From contig JAGMVK010000004.1 of the NCBI GenBank assembly GCA_020747065.1, positions 2,294,001 to 2,358,000 of the forward strand: 64,000 nt of DNA, in the 5' to 3' direction. The DNA is from Cadophora sp. MPI-SDFR-AT-0126. Taxonomy: Eukaryota > Ascomycota > Leotiomycetes > Helotiales > Ploettnerulaceae. The stretch's first letter is position 1; each line of letters starts with the position of its first letter. Both the position numbers and the translations under genes were made by a program. The notes beneath the pieces were generated by a model. It did no database searches, had not been told where the DNA came from, and saw nothing but the letters and a program-made list of their open reading frames with translations. Positions 32,712 to 44,722 of this stretch are shown here, piece by piece.

Positions 32712-33326
32712 ATGATGTCGACATCATCTAGCCAAGACCTTAAAGCGAACAGCAAGACATATGTGTGCGGCTCCTGCGAGACCCCTATGCCTAGGTTCTG
32801 GCCTCTGCAAAATTCTTGTCCAACATGCTACCCTAACACGATGTGGATGCCATACAAGTATGCCAATCCACTTCGCGTGTATCAGGAGGAGGAACTGTAT
32901 TTCAAGTTTGATTACAGTTGTGTCAAATGCAGAAAAGATCATCCGGACAAGATCAATGGAGTTATTCGAAGATTTCGAGCTCGAGGTGGCTGGAGATGTG
33001 AGGGAGAAGGTCTACGCGAAGATCCGTCGCCGCCACTCTGGACTTGCAAAGCCTGCTATCCCGGCCCAAATGGCATGTGGAAGAATCGTAAGCCTGACCT
33101 GCCAAATGTACCTGAAGCCGACAGTAATGATGCTGATTTGACATCCCAATCTACAGCCAAGGAAGGTAAAGCTACTCTAGAACCACCACCTGTTTCCAAT
33201 GACGACGATGGCGAAGAAACAAACCGTCGACACTCATACCGGGCTCAGGCTGTTCCGGCCTGGCTCGTAAGAGTCGACACCAACCTGAATGCCATTGAGG
33301 ACAATTCGGCCACATGTGTCGAGTGA
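32712..33326 (+). CDS. tandem zinc-ribbon orphan protein
   Basis: A single exon of 204 aa starts at ATG 32712, with a second ATG next to it. It has two similar modules. The first is C19-x2-C22 with C36-x2-C39 followed by YP..MW. The second is C70-x2-C73 with C112-x2-C115 followed by YP..GMW. An extra Cys96 lies between the last two pairs. Each module could bind one zinc. The C-terminal 80 residues are acidic and disordered. The same Cys pattern occurs in the disrupted divergent gene that starts 600 bp upstream, so the two are duplicates. Zinc ribbons of this kind mediate protein or nucleic-acid contacts, but no function is known. Confidence 0.7.
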   Translation: MMSTSSSQDLKANSKTYVCGSCETPMPRFWPLQNSCPTCYPNTMWMPYKYANPLRVYQEEELYFKFDYSCVKCRKDHPDKINGVIRRFRARGGWRCEGEGLREDPSPPLWTCKACYPGPNGMWKNRKPDLPNVPEADSNDADLTSQSTAKEGKATLEPPPVSNDDDGEETNRRHSYRAQAVPAWLVRVDTNLNAIEDNSATCVE

Positions 33327-33896
33327 ACACACAACATTAGATAGATTGATGACTTGTCTATAAGCCAAATCCATTTATTTGTAACAACAGTGAACGACGT
33401 AATGTGACATGTGATGAATTTGGAGCGGCTCTGACCAGGCTTGAATTAGCCTTTGCTTATGGTCTGATAAGAAAGATTGCTTAGTTATTTGGTTAGCTTG
33501 GTAGAGTTTCTGGGTTGTACAATTCAGCTCTGCTAAGGTCAAGGTTAACCCCATATACGATATAGAAGTCTGATCCTCCAGCCGTACCACCCCTAAAAGG
33601 CAGTTACAGGGGTCTGTGCAGATCGTCGGTTAGCTCGCTACCCTCGCGAACGACCATTTTCAACCTTCACAGACAGACCGGGTTCAGCCAATGGAAGAGA
33701 GCGGGGTAAGGTCGCTAACAACCACCTCGCCCGCTTTTCTGGACCCTGATTCGTTCGGATGCAGCCAGAGGCGCGTCATTTGTGGCTGATTGGTTGATGC
33801 GGAATTGGGCCCAACCATAAAACTATTCCCGAGTGCCTACGAGTATTCCCTTCCCACCTCACATCTGCACCCGTAATGCAAACGCAAGCCTGTGGA

Positions 33897-33939
33897 AATT
33901 AATAAGAAAAGCTTATTAATTGTGCTTTATAGAAGCACA
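33897..33939. repeat. two adjacent inverted repeats (hairpins)
   Basis: AATTAATAAG (33897-33906) pairs perfectly with CTTATTAATT (33912-33921) across a 5-nt loop. It is directly followed by TGTGCTT (33921-33927), which pairs with AAGCACA (33933-33939). They lie about 330 bp upstream of the GFA-family gene. Role unknown. Confidence 0.6.
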
Positions 33940-34071
33940 GGTTTTTGATTTCCAACGGTTCATTCAAGTGGGAGGGCTTTCTTACAGCAAGGTAGAACAT
34001 GACGTAGTAGCCTCACCACCAACTGTGTCGGTAGTCGGTTCAGACAGTCCGCAATCGCAGCCTATCCCAAG

Positions 34072-34079
34072 TATATAAA
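34072..34079 (+). promoter_or_regulatory. TATA box of the GFA-family gene
   Basis: TATATAAA lies about 190 bp upstream of the ATG at 34267, a plausible distance for a gene with a 5' leader. Confidence 0.5.
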
Positions 34080-34266
34080 GTATGCATCCGACAGCATTAA
34101 ATAAACATCAATCAGACACAGTTACAGACTAAACAGTATACAATCAATTCCAGCTCCAATATTTTCGATATTACGCCTTGACGACTCACCAACCCCGAGA
34201 TCTTCAAGATTTTAACTTCTTCAAATATCAAATCATCGCTTGAACTCTAAGCAGAAGCATTCAACA

Positions 34267-34869
34267 ATGGCCGCCTCCACTTTCACCCCCAAGAAACCCG
34301 AGCCTTACTTCCCTCTTGCCAACGTAAGCCACGACGGCTGGTCAAACGAAGACGAAGCAACAGCAACATGTTTCTGCGGCGCCGTGCAGCTCTCATTCGT
34401 AAGTTTCCGCATCTGAGAACACCCATGCACATGGCCTTTCTCTAACAAATCCCAGCCCACCCACGGCCCTGGCTACGTCGGCTCGTTCATCTGCAACTGC
34501 TCCGACTGCCACAAGCTCACCGCGTCCATGCACGCGTCCAACTTCACCATCATGGACTCGCACCTGAAGCACCTGCGCGGGCAGGAGAACCTGAAGGCCT
34601 GGGGCCAGAACAAGACTATCTTCTTCAAAGAGGATGGTAAGGATAATACCATGACCAACTACTTTTGCAGCACCTGCGGCTCGCTCATGTACCGCGTGGG
34701 CGCGGCGTTCCCTGGCATGAGCATCCTGCGCCTGGGCAGCGTCGATGATTTCTCACTCATGGAGACGAAGTTGAAACCTACGATGGAGCAATTTACTAAG
34801 GACCGCGTGTCCTGGAAAGCTGCTACGGAGGGTTGCACGCAGTTTGAGGAGGATGGGTTGCATGTCTAG
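34267..34869 (+). CDS. GFA-family (glutathione-dependent formaldehyde-activating/CENP-V) protein
   Basis: Model: join(34267..34398,34456..34869), 181 aa. The fold is a zinc-binding beta sheet. Members catalyse glutathione adduct formation or related steps, and many fungal paralogues have no assigned substrate. Ligand cysteines are C35-x-C37 (TCFCGAVQL), C57/C59/C62 (ICNCSDCHK) and C115-x2-C118 (FCSTCGSLM). The single 57-nt intron falls right after GAVQLSF. A paralogue at 48539-49129 has its intron at the same place and the same SNEDEATATCFCGA start region. The codons here are notably GC-rich compared with the flanks. Formaldehyde activity is not implied by the family name. Confidence 0.88.
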
Positions 34870-36552
34870 GTGACAAAAAGAAATTTCGAGGAAGTGACTT
34901 TTTGGACTCTGCATGGTTGGTGGAAAGGGTGTGGTATACTGGCGTTTTAGGCCATTGGTGGGTAGCGATTATGTTTAATTCTAGATTCATTTGTGGATGA
35001 TATAATACAAACTGTTTACACACTCAAGAATCTCCAGTTTCCCTGTGTACCTCTCCGCAAAACCTGCTCCCGAAGCCAAATTCTGAATGCTAATGGAAGA
35101 GCAAGAGATGAGTATAGAACGTACAGTCTGATGAAGAAATTTGTGATGTACAAGATATATGCGTAGACAGAGATCGGATTGAGTTTGGGGTAGAGAGGCG
35201 GGGATGGACATGCCCTGTTGAAATAGAACGTCCGGGAGCAAGCCTTTAAACCCTATTACCTAGAGTACAGACGCGGCACCAGAAAATCATCCGTCTCGCT
35301 ACGCAGGGAGAGACGTTAATGTGAACTAAATTATGATGTACTTTTGTTACGAGCTATCTTGTAACGTAATGTGAGCGTCTCTGTCGATTTGATATCTTCT
35401 GACCTGAGGACGGATGACCAGGACTCGGATCGAGGCTCAAAAAGCCAAGCACTGCGAACCAAAGTCCGTCCATGCATGCATTCAATCAATTAGATGCTCT
35501 TATCATTACTTAAAAAATTAGTCTAAGCCCATAGAATCTTGCATTGTCTCGTTTCGGGGGTATTACTAATAAATGCACATGCAATATCTGACTTTTCAAT
35601 CTTTCTTAATGGTACTTCGTCCGATGCAGCATTCTCCGTTCCATCCCCACCTGCCTACCTATCCGGCACCATCGTCGCAGAGGCGAAGTTATTCCATATG
35701 AAGTATGACAGGGGTCGCATGGTACCTCCAAAATTAACCTTAACGAAGACAAGAATTAAAGTTAACGGGACTCGTACTCGCGTAATCTCTGTTTTGTGCG
35801 TTCGGTCGGGGCGTCGTACAAGGAGTTCTAATGTTTATCTTGGTCAGTCGCTTATCTAAGATCTATTCAGTCACAGAGCTGACCTAGGTATATTTACTGG
35901 GAATTTGGATTCGAAGAACAGCTTTCATGCCAAGATGAGACCGTATTTCGGCTCTTATCCGGGACCAGGCTAATTAATAATCAAACTTTTTGATCTGGAT
36001 CCTATCGGGGCAAGCTTGCCGTCCAGCAATGGGGCAGGTCCGCCCTACGGGGCCATGTTGTGGGTCAAAAGTATTTCTACTTCCAGGATCTGATATTGCC
36101 AAGATGCAAAGCATCCGTGAAGAGCCGCACGGGACGCTTAGAACACTCTTGGTATAGATCACGGTAGGCAGCTGGATGTAAACTGCCTTTGCTATCCACT
36201 TTCTGGTGGAGGGTATTTGCTGCGGCCTCGTTCAGCTCTCTAGACGCCGGACCCGTTATCAGTGCATTCAATAAAAACAATATGACATCTTTTCTGGATC
36301 TTACATGGCACATTCTCCAGCAAAAGTGCCCTTTTACCAGGGAATAAACTTCAATACCGGAGTGGGCAATGCAGGTACCTGACACGATGCTTCATATGCT
36401 CCATAGACCTCCAAACTCGGATTGGCAATCAAAGTCGTGCTTTGAGCAAAGTTTGAGAGACATGTATTTAAGAGATCGGATATCCTGACATAGTTCGATA
36501 TCCAGGAAACCATTCAAGCCTCTCTCAGATCATTCGTTTCGAGCTCGCAATC
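34870..36552. other. 1.7-kb intergenic region
   Basis: No convincing gene. Short frames with TTG starts (for example 35539-35859 and 36077-36385) lack domain or splice support. Part of it is the tyrosinase promoter. Confidence 0.45.
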
Positions 36553-37832
36553 ATGCTCCAGATCACAACAATGCTTTTGGCGCTGCTGCCTTTGGCACAA
36601 GCCTTTCCGACTTCACCGCTGCAACGACTCACAGCTCGCGATGCTGCAAAGGACCAGCTCGATGCCTACCAGGCAGAAGCTTCCGCGAACATGAAAGCTA
36701 TCCTTGGGAGTCGGACCTCTGGATGCACACTGGACAATGTGATTGTCAGAAAAGAATGGTAAACACAACCAATCCACTCAGGGAACTCTGCTTACCGACA
36801 GACAGGAATGCTTTGTCACTGGCAGAACGCATCAGCTACACGGATGCAGTGATCTGTCTCAAGTCCAAGGCACCACTTACGCCTCCCAGCGTGTCTCCTG
36901 GCACACTCAGTCGATTCGATGATTTCCAAGCCACGCACGTCAATCAAAGTAGTTGGGTTCACTGGAGTGTTCGTACTCATCTCGATCTATCTACCCTTCC
37001 ATTTACTGACCTCGAAAGGTTTACTTCCTACCCTGGCACCGCTACCTCATGCATTCCTACGAGACCGCTCTCCGCGACGAATGCGGCTACACTGGAGCCC
37101 ACCCTTACTGGGAATGGTCTCTCAACGGCGGCAACATCTCCGCACAAGCCATGTTCTCCGGCGAACCCGGTTCCTTCGGCGGGAACGGCGAGGCTATCCC
37201 TCACGGTCCGGTAACCCTTACGATACCCACGTCGCCTCCAAGATTCGCTCAAGTTGCTGCTGGGACTGGAGGGGGATGTATCACTGATGGCCCATTCGTC
37301 AATTTCACCAGCAACCTGGGACCCTTTGGACCGCCCTTGTCAGATGATGCTTTCGAATACAACCCAGTGTGTATCTCGCGCGATTTCCGACCAGCGAACT
37401 TGATGGCTAACTCAGGCTACGCCAATGTCACGAGCACGCTTGCGTCGTCCGACCTCGATGCTTTCATGGTTGGCATGAACAGTCTGCATGGTAATGGACA
37501 CACCTCGATCGGTGGTCTGCAGGGTGATCTCTTCGCTAGCAACGGCGATCCTGTTTTCTATCTTCATCACGGACAGGTCGATCGTCTTTGGTCGATCTGG
37601 CAGGCTTTGGACTTTGAGAATAGGAAGAATCAGGTTTCGGGTACATTGACTATTATGAACAGTAAGTTTACTGACAGATCCTGGCGCGGCTGGTACTGAC
37701 AAGTGATTAGCTCCTCCAAGTGAGCTCGGGACCATCGATACCGTGATGGACCTTGGGTTCAATGGAGGACCAAAGACAGCTGGCGAGCTGGCGAGTACTA
37801 TTGATGGAGACTTTTGCTACATTTATGAGTAG
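36553..37832 (+). CDS. secreted tyrosinase (type 3 copper oxidase)
   Basis: Model: join(36553..36758,36806..36968,37019..37661,37711..37832), 377 aa. Tyrosinases oxidise phenols to quinones; secreted forms act on host or environmental phenols or in pigment formation. A signal peptide (LLALLPLAQAFPT) opens the protein. The CuA histidines are in ATHVNQ, VHWS and PWHRYL (His130). The CuB histidines are in LHGNGHTS and FYLHHGQVDRLW. HPYWEW is also conserved. All introns are 47-50 nt. The length is that of short secreted fungal tyrosinases, without the long C-terminal lid domain of cytosolic ones. Many N-x-S/T sites are visible. Substrate and pathway are unknown; no pigment cluster is adjacent. 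Confidence 0.92.
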
Positions 37833-39249
37833 AGAGTCGAATATTCTTCCCTCTAATCTGGTCCGTCAGCAGTTTGGTACCGTCTGGTGACGTCTAGGCT
37901 CGTTCTGGGTGTGAAGTGAGGACAAAGGCTCGTGTTGGAGTCTTGAGCAACAGGTGCACTTCATGAAAATAATCAAATTATAATGTATAAATGATTTTCG
38001 ATGACTTCTGACATTGGCGTACGTCTAGCAAAGAGTGACGAATTTCTGGATCGGGGCCGCGCTGCGCTTCCGTCTGGCTCGGATGTTTGCTTAATGGCTC
38101 CCAGATACTCAACTTTCCAACCACGAGACCAGAGAGCGGAAAAGAATTGCGAACATTGACAAGAGCACCACAGTTTCAAAAGACGTCTAAAATGATGTCG
38201 ACTCATCCCCCCAAAGACGTGAAGTTCGACGCTCATACAATCAAAACAAACAATTAACCGAGCCTCCACCGAACTAGCTCGTCAGTACCAGCTTCAAAAG
38301 TGCTCAACCTCCTCCTGTCTGACGAGTCAACCCTTGAATCGCTCCTCAACCAGCCATGCGTTCGTCCCATTAGCAGGACTTATGCAAATGCTGCTTGCTC
38401 ACTTTCTCATTCCACATTCCCTCTAAGAGGATTTGAAAAACTGAATTTGAATTGTTACATCTACACAAAAACGGAATCCGTATCATATCTAAGCTAGACT
38501 TTCTTTGCACGGTCCGTTGCTAGCTCGCACAATAAGCAGTTGTATAGACAGATATGGTTATGGTAGGAAGGGTGTCTAGGATTCTTCTACTTCAGCCCGT
38601 TTATTGCAGAGAGACGCACTCAGCTCATCTATAGGCAGCTACCTGGGCTGCAATTAACAGAAGTCAAGACCGGCACATGGCTGCTCATCCATCAGACCGA
38701 AAACGAAGGCAATTTGTGGAATAACAATCGTGGACGTTCAGTTTCTATTCCTGCTTCGTTGTTGATTTCATAAACAGCACACACTAACATACAGACAATG
38801 CCTCCATCAGCTAGTCTGAACTCGCTCCAAGTAGCGTTTCGGCCTCCCTATCCATCCCGATCCAGCACTTCCCACACTCCACACTCCACAATCCAACGAT
38901 AATTCGCATGTGCCATTCCATTCCATATCCACAAAGCGCTCAGTCGCTCGCTTGCTCCACCCATACAGCCATTCAACCAACCGGATATCGTACTCAAAAA
39001 CAAAGTAAACGAACAACAAAGAAAACCAAGCGTAGCAAAAGACAGGTAGGAAAGTAGCAAGGAAAACCATCATCGCGTCAGCCGTCAGCCATCCATATTC
39101 TTAAGTCGAACACTAGGAAATTCAATTTGTGTTGATGCTGATCGTAAGCAATCGTACCGCATTAGGCATTATTCACAGCCGTGAGTGTTCTGATCCTCCC
39201 ATTTTCTCTACCAGTAGATCGATAAATGACAGTGGTGTGATACCCGGAG
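37833..39249. other. 1.4-kb intergenic region between convergent genes
   Basis: 3' flanks of the tyrosinase gene and the NTF2-like gene. I see no further gene; short frames have no support. Confidence 0.45.
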
Positions 39250-41070
39250 TTAGAAGTCCCAGAAATCGCCGCCAGTCGCTTGAGGTTTGCCCTGGGTCTT
39301 GCCGGTTCGGTATTTGGTTTGAGTGTTGGCACCACCGACTTCTTCACCATCGCTCTCGTCACCAAATCCCCACTGTCGACCGGCCCCCTTCTTCCCACCC
39401 ATACCATCACCGCCGACAGTGATACCCTTGGAGCTACTATCGAGTCTGCCGGCACCCTTGCGACCACCCATTCCATCTCCCGCAATGGTAATGCCCTTGT
39501 ATTGTTCATTTCTGTTGCTCGAGGAATTGGTGTTTTCGACAAGAGGACCTTTGCTTGAAGTCGGACGCATGCTGGTAGGCGACTTGATGCTGTTCTCCTT
39601 TTGGTTTGGTGATTGATCATATGCAGCCCAGTTCGCATCCATATTCTTGAGAACCTTGGCTCTATCCTCTGGAATTCGTTGCGGTCCTGGCTTTCCGGCT
39701 GGAGAGTCGTCGGTCATAGCGAATTGAGGGTTGAAGTCCTTGCTTCTCTCCTTGACATTGGCAAGAGTTGGCTTGATTGGCTCAGGGCCAGCAGCAGCCG
39801 CCTCCTCCTCGTCAAACATGTTGTTCTTGTAGATCCCCATGCCGTTGTTTGCCCCAGCTCCGCGTGGGCGGCCAATCAAACGAGGTCCATCTGGCACTCC
39901 ATCATCTTGGAATTCGAAATGTGTCTCGGCATCCTTGCGTGGCTTGTCAACCTTCTTGATCTTGACCGGGCTGTCAGTAACTTCGTCGTCACTGGTACCC
40001 CAGTGGCGGACATCATTTGTACGGAGAACCTTGGATGGAACAACTCGTTGGGGCGTGTTAAAGTCGTCAAAATTCCATTGACTTGAGTGCTTGCTGCTCT
40101 TCACTTCCTTGAGAGGCGGTCTCTTCTCTGCGCGGTCTTCACTAACTTCACCCAAATTGAAATGTTGGTACTTTGCCGGGTTGCCCTTCTTGTCTGGGGA
40201 TGGGACATCCTCAGCGGGGAGATCAAATAGACGAGATGGATGGTAGTTCTTTCCTGCACCGCCTTTTGGTGCAATGGTTGACGAGGTGGATGCTTCACGG
40301 GAGAGTTCAGGCTTTGTTGGAAGCTCTGGTGAGCTATCTTGTCCTACAAACAGGTCATGGTAGTTGCGTGGTGCTGGCTTCGCTGACGAGCGAGGGGCAA
40401 CAACTCCGGGGAGGGAATCGTTGTAGTTCTTGTCGCGGGGCTGGAAGAGCGACAGAGATGCATGTGGATCACGAGTAACGTTGTTCGAGTTTTCTCTTGA
40501 TCGGGTAGTCGGCTGTCCATCGTTGGAGTCAACCTTTCCAGCCAACTTGACGCTCGAAGCAATCAACTTTATTTGGTCCATGCCATCACGAATGGGCCAA
40601 TTGCGCCCAGTCTTGCCAATAACATCAATGAGCTTGAGGAGCGAGCCTTGGTCCCAGTTTTGTCGGATCTGTTGGATCTTTCCATCGGGGGTGAAGGAGA
40701 CGATATGGATCTACGAAGGTCAGCGGAGTTGATTGTGGATTTTCAGGACAAGGCGCACAATTGGGAAAGTCACAACACGATCCGCGAGGAAGTTGTCATC
40801 GAGTCCGGGTAAATAGGATCCACCGCCTGTAACAAATTCCACCGTTGTGTGAACCTCTACCGCAAGAGCATCCGCAGACTCGACGGCGTCCAGGAGCTTC
40901 TCTTCCTTCTTCTTGAGCTCATGACTTTGGATTCCGAGGTGTTTGATGATCGCAGCAGGGCCGTTCAGAGTAACGAGTGTGGTGATGTAGTGGAGCGACG
41001 CGTTGCTGGCTAGGGCGGACTCCTTTGGCGCAGCGAGAAACTGCTGGTATGCGGCTTGAAGAGCCATCAT
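39250..41070 (-). CDS. NTF2-like protein with long disordered tail
   Basis: Model: complement(join(39250..40710,40759..41070)), 590 aa. Residues 1 to about 165 form an NTF2-like fold: helices (ALQAAYQQFLAAPKESAL), then strands ending in VTFPI and IHIVSFTPDGKIQQIRQNWD, joined across a 48-nt intron. The remaining 420 residues are charged and disordered, with two near-copies of GIT(I/V)-x-GDGMGGRKGAGR (about residues 520-560) and a closing GDFWDF. Similar proteins are widespread in filamentous ascomycetes without an assigned role. The tail may carry protein-interaction motifs. The ATG at 41070 is followed by a second ATG. Nuclear transport itself is not implied. Confidence 0.8.
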
Positions 41071-42558
41071 GGATCAGTCAGTCGGATCGTCGAGGATTGC
41101 TTATTCTTTTGCGCGGGCGGTCGTTCGCAGAGGGTGCAGAATGTCGCAGATGTATGTGGGCAAGATGTGATGGTTGTAATGTGGAGGAGCGACGATCAGA
41201 AATGACAGTTTGTCTGGAAGGGGGAAATTGGAAATTGGAACTTGTTTGCACGGGAAGGGGAGAAGAGAGGAGCCAGCAAGCATGGACGTTGTTGCGGTAA
41301 TGCGTTTGTCGCGACTTCCTTGCCTTGTGGGACGTGTCTGATTCGTGAGAACGCGTCGCTAGGGAGGAGATCTGATATTGCTTTGAGGCAATGCAAACAA
41401 GAAGCAAGTTCAGCTCAATATTTGCCGGTTGGTGGTGGTGAGGAGGAATATTGAGGATCTTAAGTTATCAATCATATGATATGATTGATGTACTCCTCAG
41501 GGGCGCGTTCGTGAGAAATCGTGGTGGGGTTCGTTGCTTGGGTTCTCAATCCAGCCAGGGCTTGTTTATTGACAATCCTGCGAGTGCCCCCCCTTACGCC
41601 GTTGGGCTTAGTCTGTGTTTTGGGTCGCTAGAAAGAGACTAGCCCACCAGCAACAGGAATAGCGGGTAAAGTATGTCAACTACACGAGAGACCGTTTCAC
41701 ACTTGCAGGCTGGCAGCGGGATGGGTGGTGATCAGATAATAATAGCCCGTGCCCTGCAGCTTCTTTGTACTGTACTGTAGCCTTCGTCGCATTCGATGAC
41801 AGAACTCTGCTCATGATGGCAAGTTCTAAGGTTCTTCCAGAATGCCTTTCCAAGACCAGGATAGATAGGCTCAAGGTGAGTATTTATCCAAATCGTTCCC
41901 GGATCCTGAATCAGACAACACCACATCCAGCGGGCTGACACCTGATTACCCCTGAATGTCTCGGCGAGGATCCCGACATTCACCAAACCCGAGAGACGCA
42001 GTCGACAAACAAACGCAATCTGGCGAATCAAAATCTCGATGAAGTGCAGTTTTATGGCTACAGAGATTGGAGACTTTCTAAATTATGAGAGTTGCATTGG
42101 GTAGCTTTCCGCGGGCGAAATATCAAAATCATATCGACCTCGGCTAGTTAGGTAGGTCCTTTGGTAGGTTGCATGGCTTTTTCTCATTCTACCATACTTA
42201 TTTGAGCCTGGTGGTTTTCCAAGGTCCTTTCCTTCGTCAAATTATCTATGGGTTTGCGTCGGAATATGAACAAACGCTTTTGCAGAGCTTGACCCCGAAG
42301 CCGAGGTACGCACATCTGACATAGGGTTTGTTGACTTTGAGGTCGAGTCTTTTGGGAAATGCATCTGGCATATCCAGATAACAGCTGGAGCGGGTTACAT
42401 TTAGGTATCCATTCAATCTCTTATTTACACGGAACGAATTTCTGAGCACGTCTCTTGCAGTTATTGGCATCGTTGAGATTGATTGGTGATTTTACTTCTC
42501 CGGGAGCTGCTGGCTGCCTAATTGTTCTAGGCATCTCTTGCACATCTTTCTCCGAACC

Positions 42559-42594
42559 ACATTTGCCAGGACATTTGCCAGAACATTTGCTTTG
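42559..42594. repeat. three-copy 12-bp tandem repeat
   Basis: ACATTTGCCAGG, ACATTTGCCAGA and ACATTTGCTTTG follow one another without gaps. It is a small minisatellite with decay in the last copy. Confidence 0.7.
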
Positions 42595-43518
42595 TAGCTC
42601 AGACTAAGTCCTGTAGTCCTGATCATGCGAAATTCATACACACTCAAAGATCCCTTCAATAGATCGATGCCAACGTGAAGAATAACATAGCTGAATGATC
42701 CTGAACCTCGGTCACGATATCATGTGAGAACAGCATGTGCCATTCGTAGGCATATGGCTTTGTACCATGAGTTAGAGCTGCTGGCTGATGTACCCATTGC
42801 AGAGGATGCGCGCGAGGGAGCGAATATAGGTATCCAAGAGATCATATCATATTCCAGATGACGAGATACGCTGTCATGAACGGCTAGACAGGTTCCATCG
42901 ACTGAAAGCTCACAGTCAGGATCCATGCCCTGCTGGGAGAAGCGGGTAGATTTTGCGTGAAGTGAGCGGTGGTAGAGGACCCGGAGGTTTGTGAAGCTAA
43001 AGCTTCACTCGCTAATCCGCCGTGGATCCAGACCCAACCCAGATAGGGGCCCCGTCAAGCGAAGATTGCCCTCGACTTGTGGTCCTGCGACGTCGGATGG
43101 GCTCAAAGGGGACCGTAAGCGACGGGCTATTGACCTCAATCCGAGCTTTTGAAATGGTCATGTCGATTCAATCTACAGCTTTAAATGGTGCAAAAGCTTT
43201 CAAAATAGCGTGTCTCTTACTGGTGACTATCCAACGGGTTTCGTCTCATCGCGACGATGTACCAGGAGAAAATTCATATGTCAACAATCACCCAGGTCCT
43301 CGCTTACTTGTTAGCTCGAGAATTTTCCGAAGCAGAGGGCGATTACCTATTACAAAATCGGAATAGCAGCATCCAGGCCAACATGAATTGGAACTTGATA
43401 TAATGGTGTCGTGAACGAGGACTTAAGTATCGAAGCGCTTGAATATTATATTCTTTCTACTCCAAATATTGTCGCTCGAAATTCGATATGATTCACAGGA
43501 AGGCAAGTGGTGTTGACT

Positions 43519-43812
43519 TTATGGACCACACGGATGAAGCCAGATGCAGAAGGACTGGGCTTGGCAGACCTTGGGTACCACAAATGAAGTGTCCAGACTT
43601 ATAATAGTCTTGTACTCTGTAAAACTGTATCCTTTGTACTTTGCTGCTTGACCAAAGGCTTTGAGGAGGTACTCAATCCTCCAAGTGAGTTTTGGGGATA
43701 TATGAATGGCGTGGATGGAGAATACCCAGCCGGAATGCACACAGACGTAGCCGATGTCGTTTGTATCTCGAGACAATGCCGCGCATAAGATATCTGTACC
43801 ATATGGATTCAT
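43519..43812 (-). other. 97-codon open frame of unknown status
   Basis: It starts at ATG 43812 and ends at 43519. It is rich in Ile, Tyr and His, with four cysteines and no signal peptide or domain I recognise. It could be an exon or chance. Confidence 0.2.
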
Positions 43813-44722
43813 ACAACAAAATATCGATCGCTAGATTGTGTCTTTGAGCTATTTATTAGAAAGTCTCATGAAAATACACAAGAAGTGGCATTAGGTTTAA
43901 GTCTGGCTTTGTTGAGGAACCACTACAAACGACTCGCGTGGCTCCACGATAAGGCACACCCCTAAGACTCGGTGTTTTTATTCCTCTTCAACTGCAACGT
44001 TGATATGCTGCTGATAACGACTCCAACGCAAAGGAAATCGGACTCAAGACGTTATAAGTCCATGTCGCCGACCTCAATGGTTTCCCTTACCTGACTCGGG
44101 ACGTTTTTCATGCACGTCAGCAGTCCGGAGATCCCCAGAACCCAGCCGTGCGCCACCGACAGCGTCAGACCACCACATCCCAACGAAGAACACCGACACC
44201 ACACCTCTCAGCCCTCACTCCATCACGAAATGGCTCTTCCCGCCAGGATCGAACAAATATCATGCTTGCAGATTATAATTGGTCCAAATACAGGCGTTCT
44301 CCGGTGGGGGCGAGATCACGACACACAGGACGGTGGCTTGCCTGGAGAGTTTCAGGTTTGTGATACCTCCACACGGTTGGTGTTGTTTCTTCCCCTCTCA
44401 GCCCTTGACGCAGCTCAGCTGCAGCTCTGTCCAGTCACCATTGAAGGATGCTCTGGGCGTCCAGTCACAACCCAACTTCCTATCTCCCATTGAGCCTCAC
44501 CAGCTCATCTTCTCATGTTCATTGGTGCCACTCACTGTTGCAGCACTCACGCGTTCCACTGTTATGCCTCCGAAGATGCCACACTGCAGTTCCCCCGCGA
44601 CTTATTATGCAATCGATCGTCCATTCAGTCTTGTCCACGAACCCAGCTTCGCTTTTAAGTGTCATGGGTCGCGTCCCTCGTGAGGTCGATTGAACACTGC
44701 AACCCTCACTGTCGTTATCGCC

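Larger units (their letters stand above)
33327..34266. other. intergenic region with hairpins and the GFA-gene promoter
   Basis: No gene was recognised. Structured elements within it are listed separately (33897-33939 and 34072-34079). Confidence 0.5.
41071..44722. other. 3.6-kb gene-poor region
   Basis: No multi-exon gene could be assembled. A minus-strand frame of 97 codons with ATG at 43812 (43519-43812) reads somewhat protein-like but has no known domain. The last 600 bp probably hold the promoter and leader of the HeLo gene. Confidence 0.4.

Noticed and set aside
32724..33144. Overlapping frames on both strands of the zinc-ribbon gene
   Set aside because: The frame with regularly spaced C-x2-C pairs and two ATGs is clearly the coding one.
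36553..37832. Melanin or other pigment cluster around the tyrosinase
   Set aside because: No polyketide synthase, dehydratase or reductase lies nearby; the flanks are gene-free or hold unrelated genes.
39280..40086. Several plus-strand frames of 80-157 codons
   Set aside because: They are antisense to the disordered tail of the NTF2-like protein and show no independent support.
43022..43366. 114-codon plus-strand frame
   Set aside because: It starts with GTG, has no signal or domain and no splice context.
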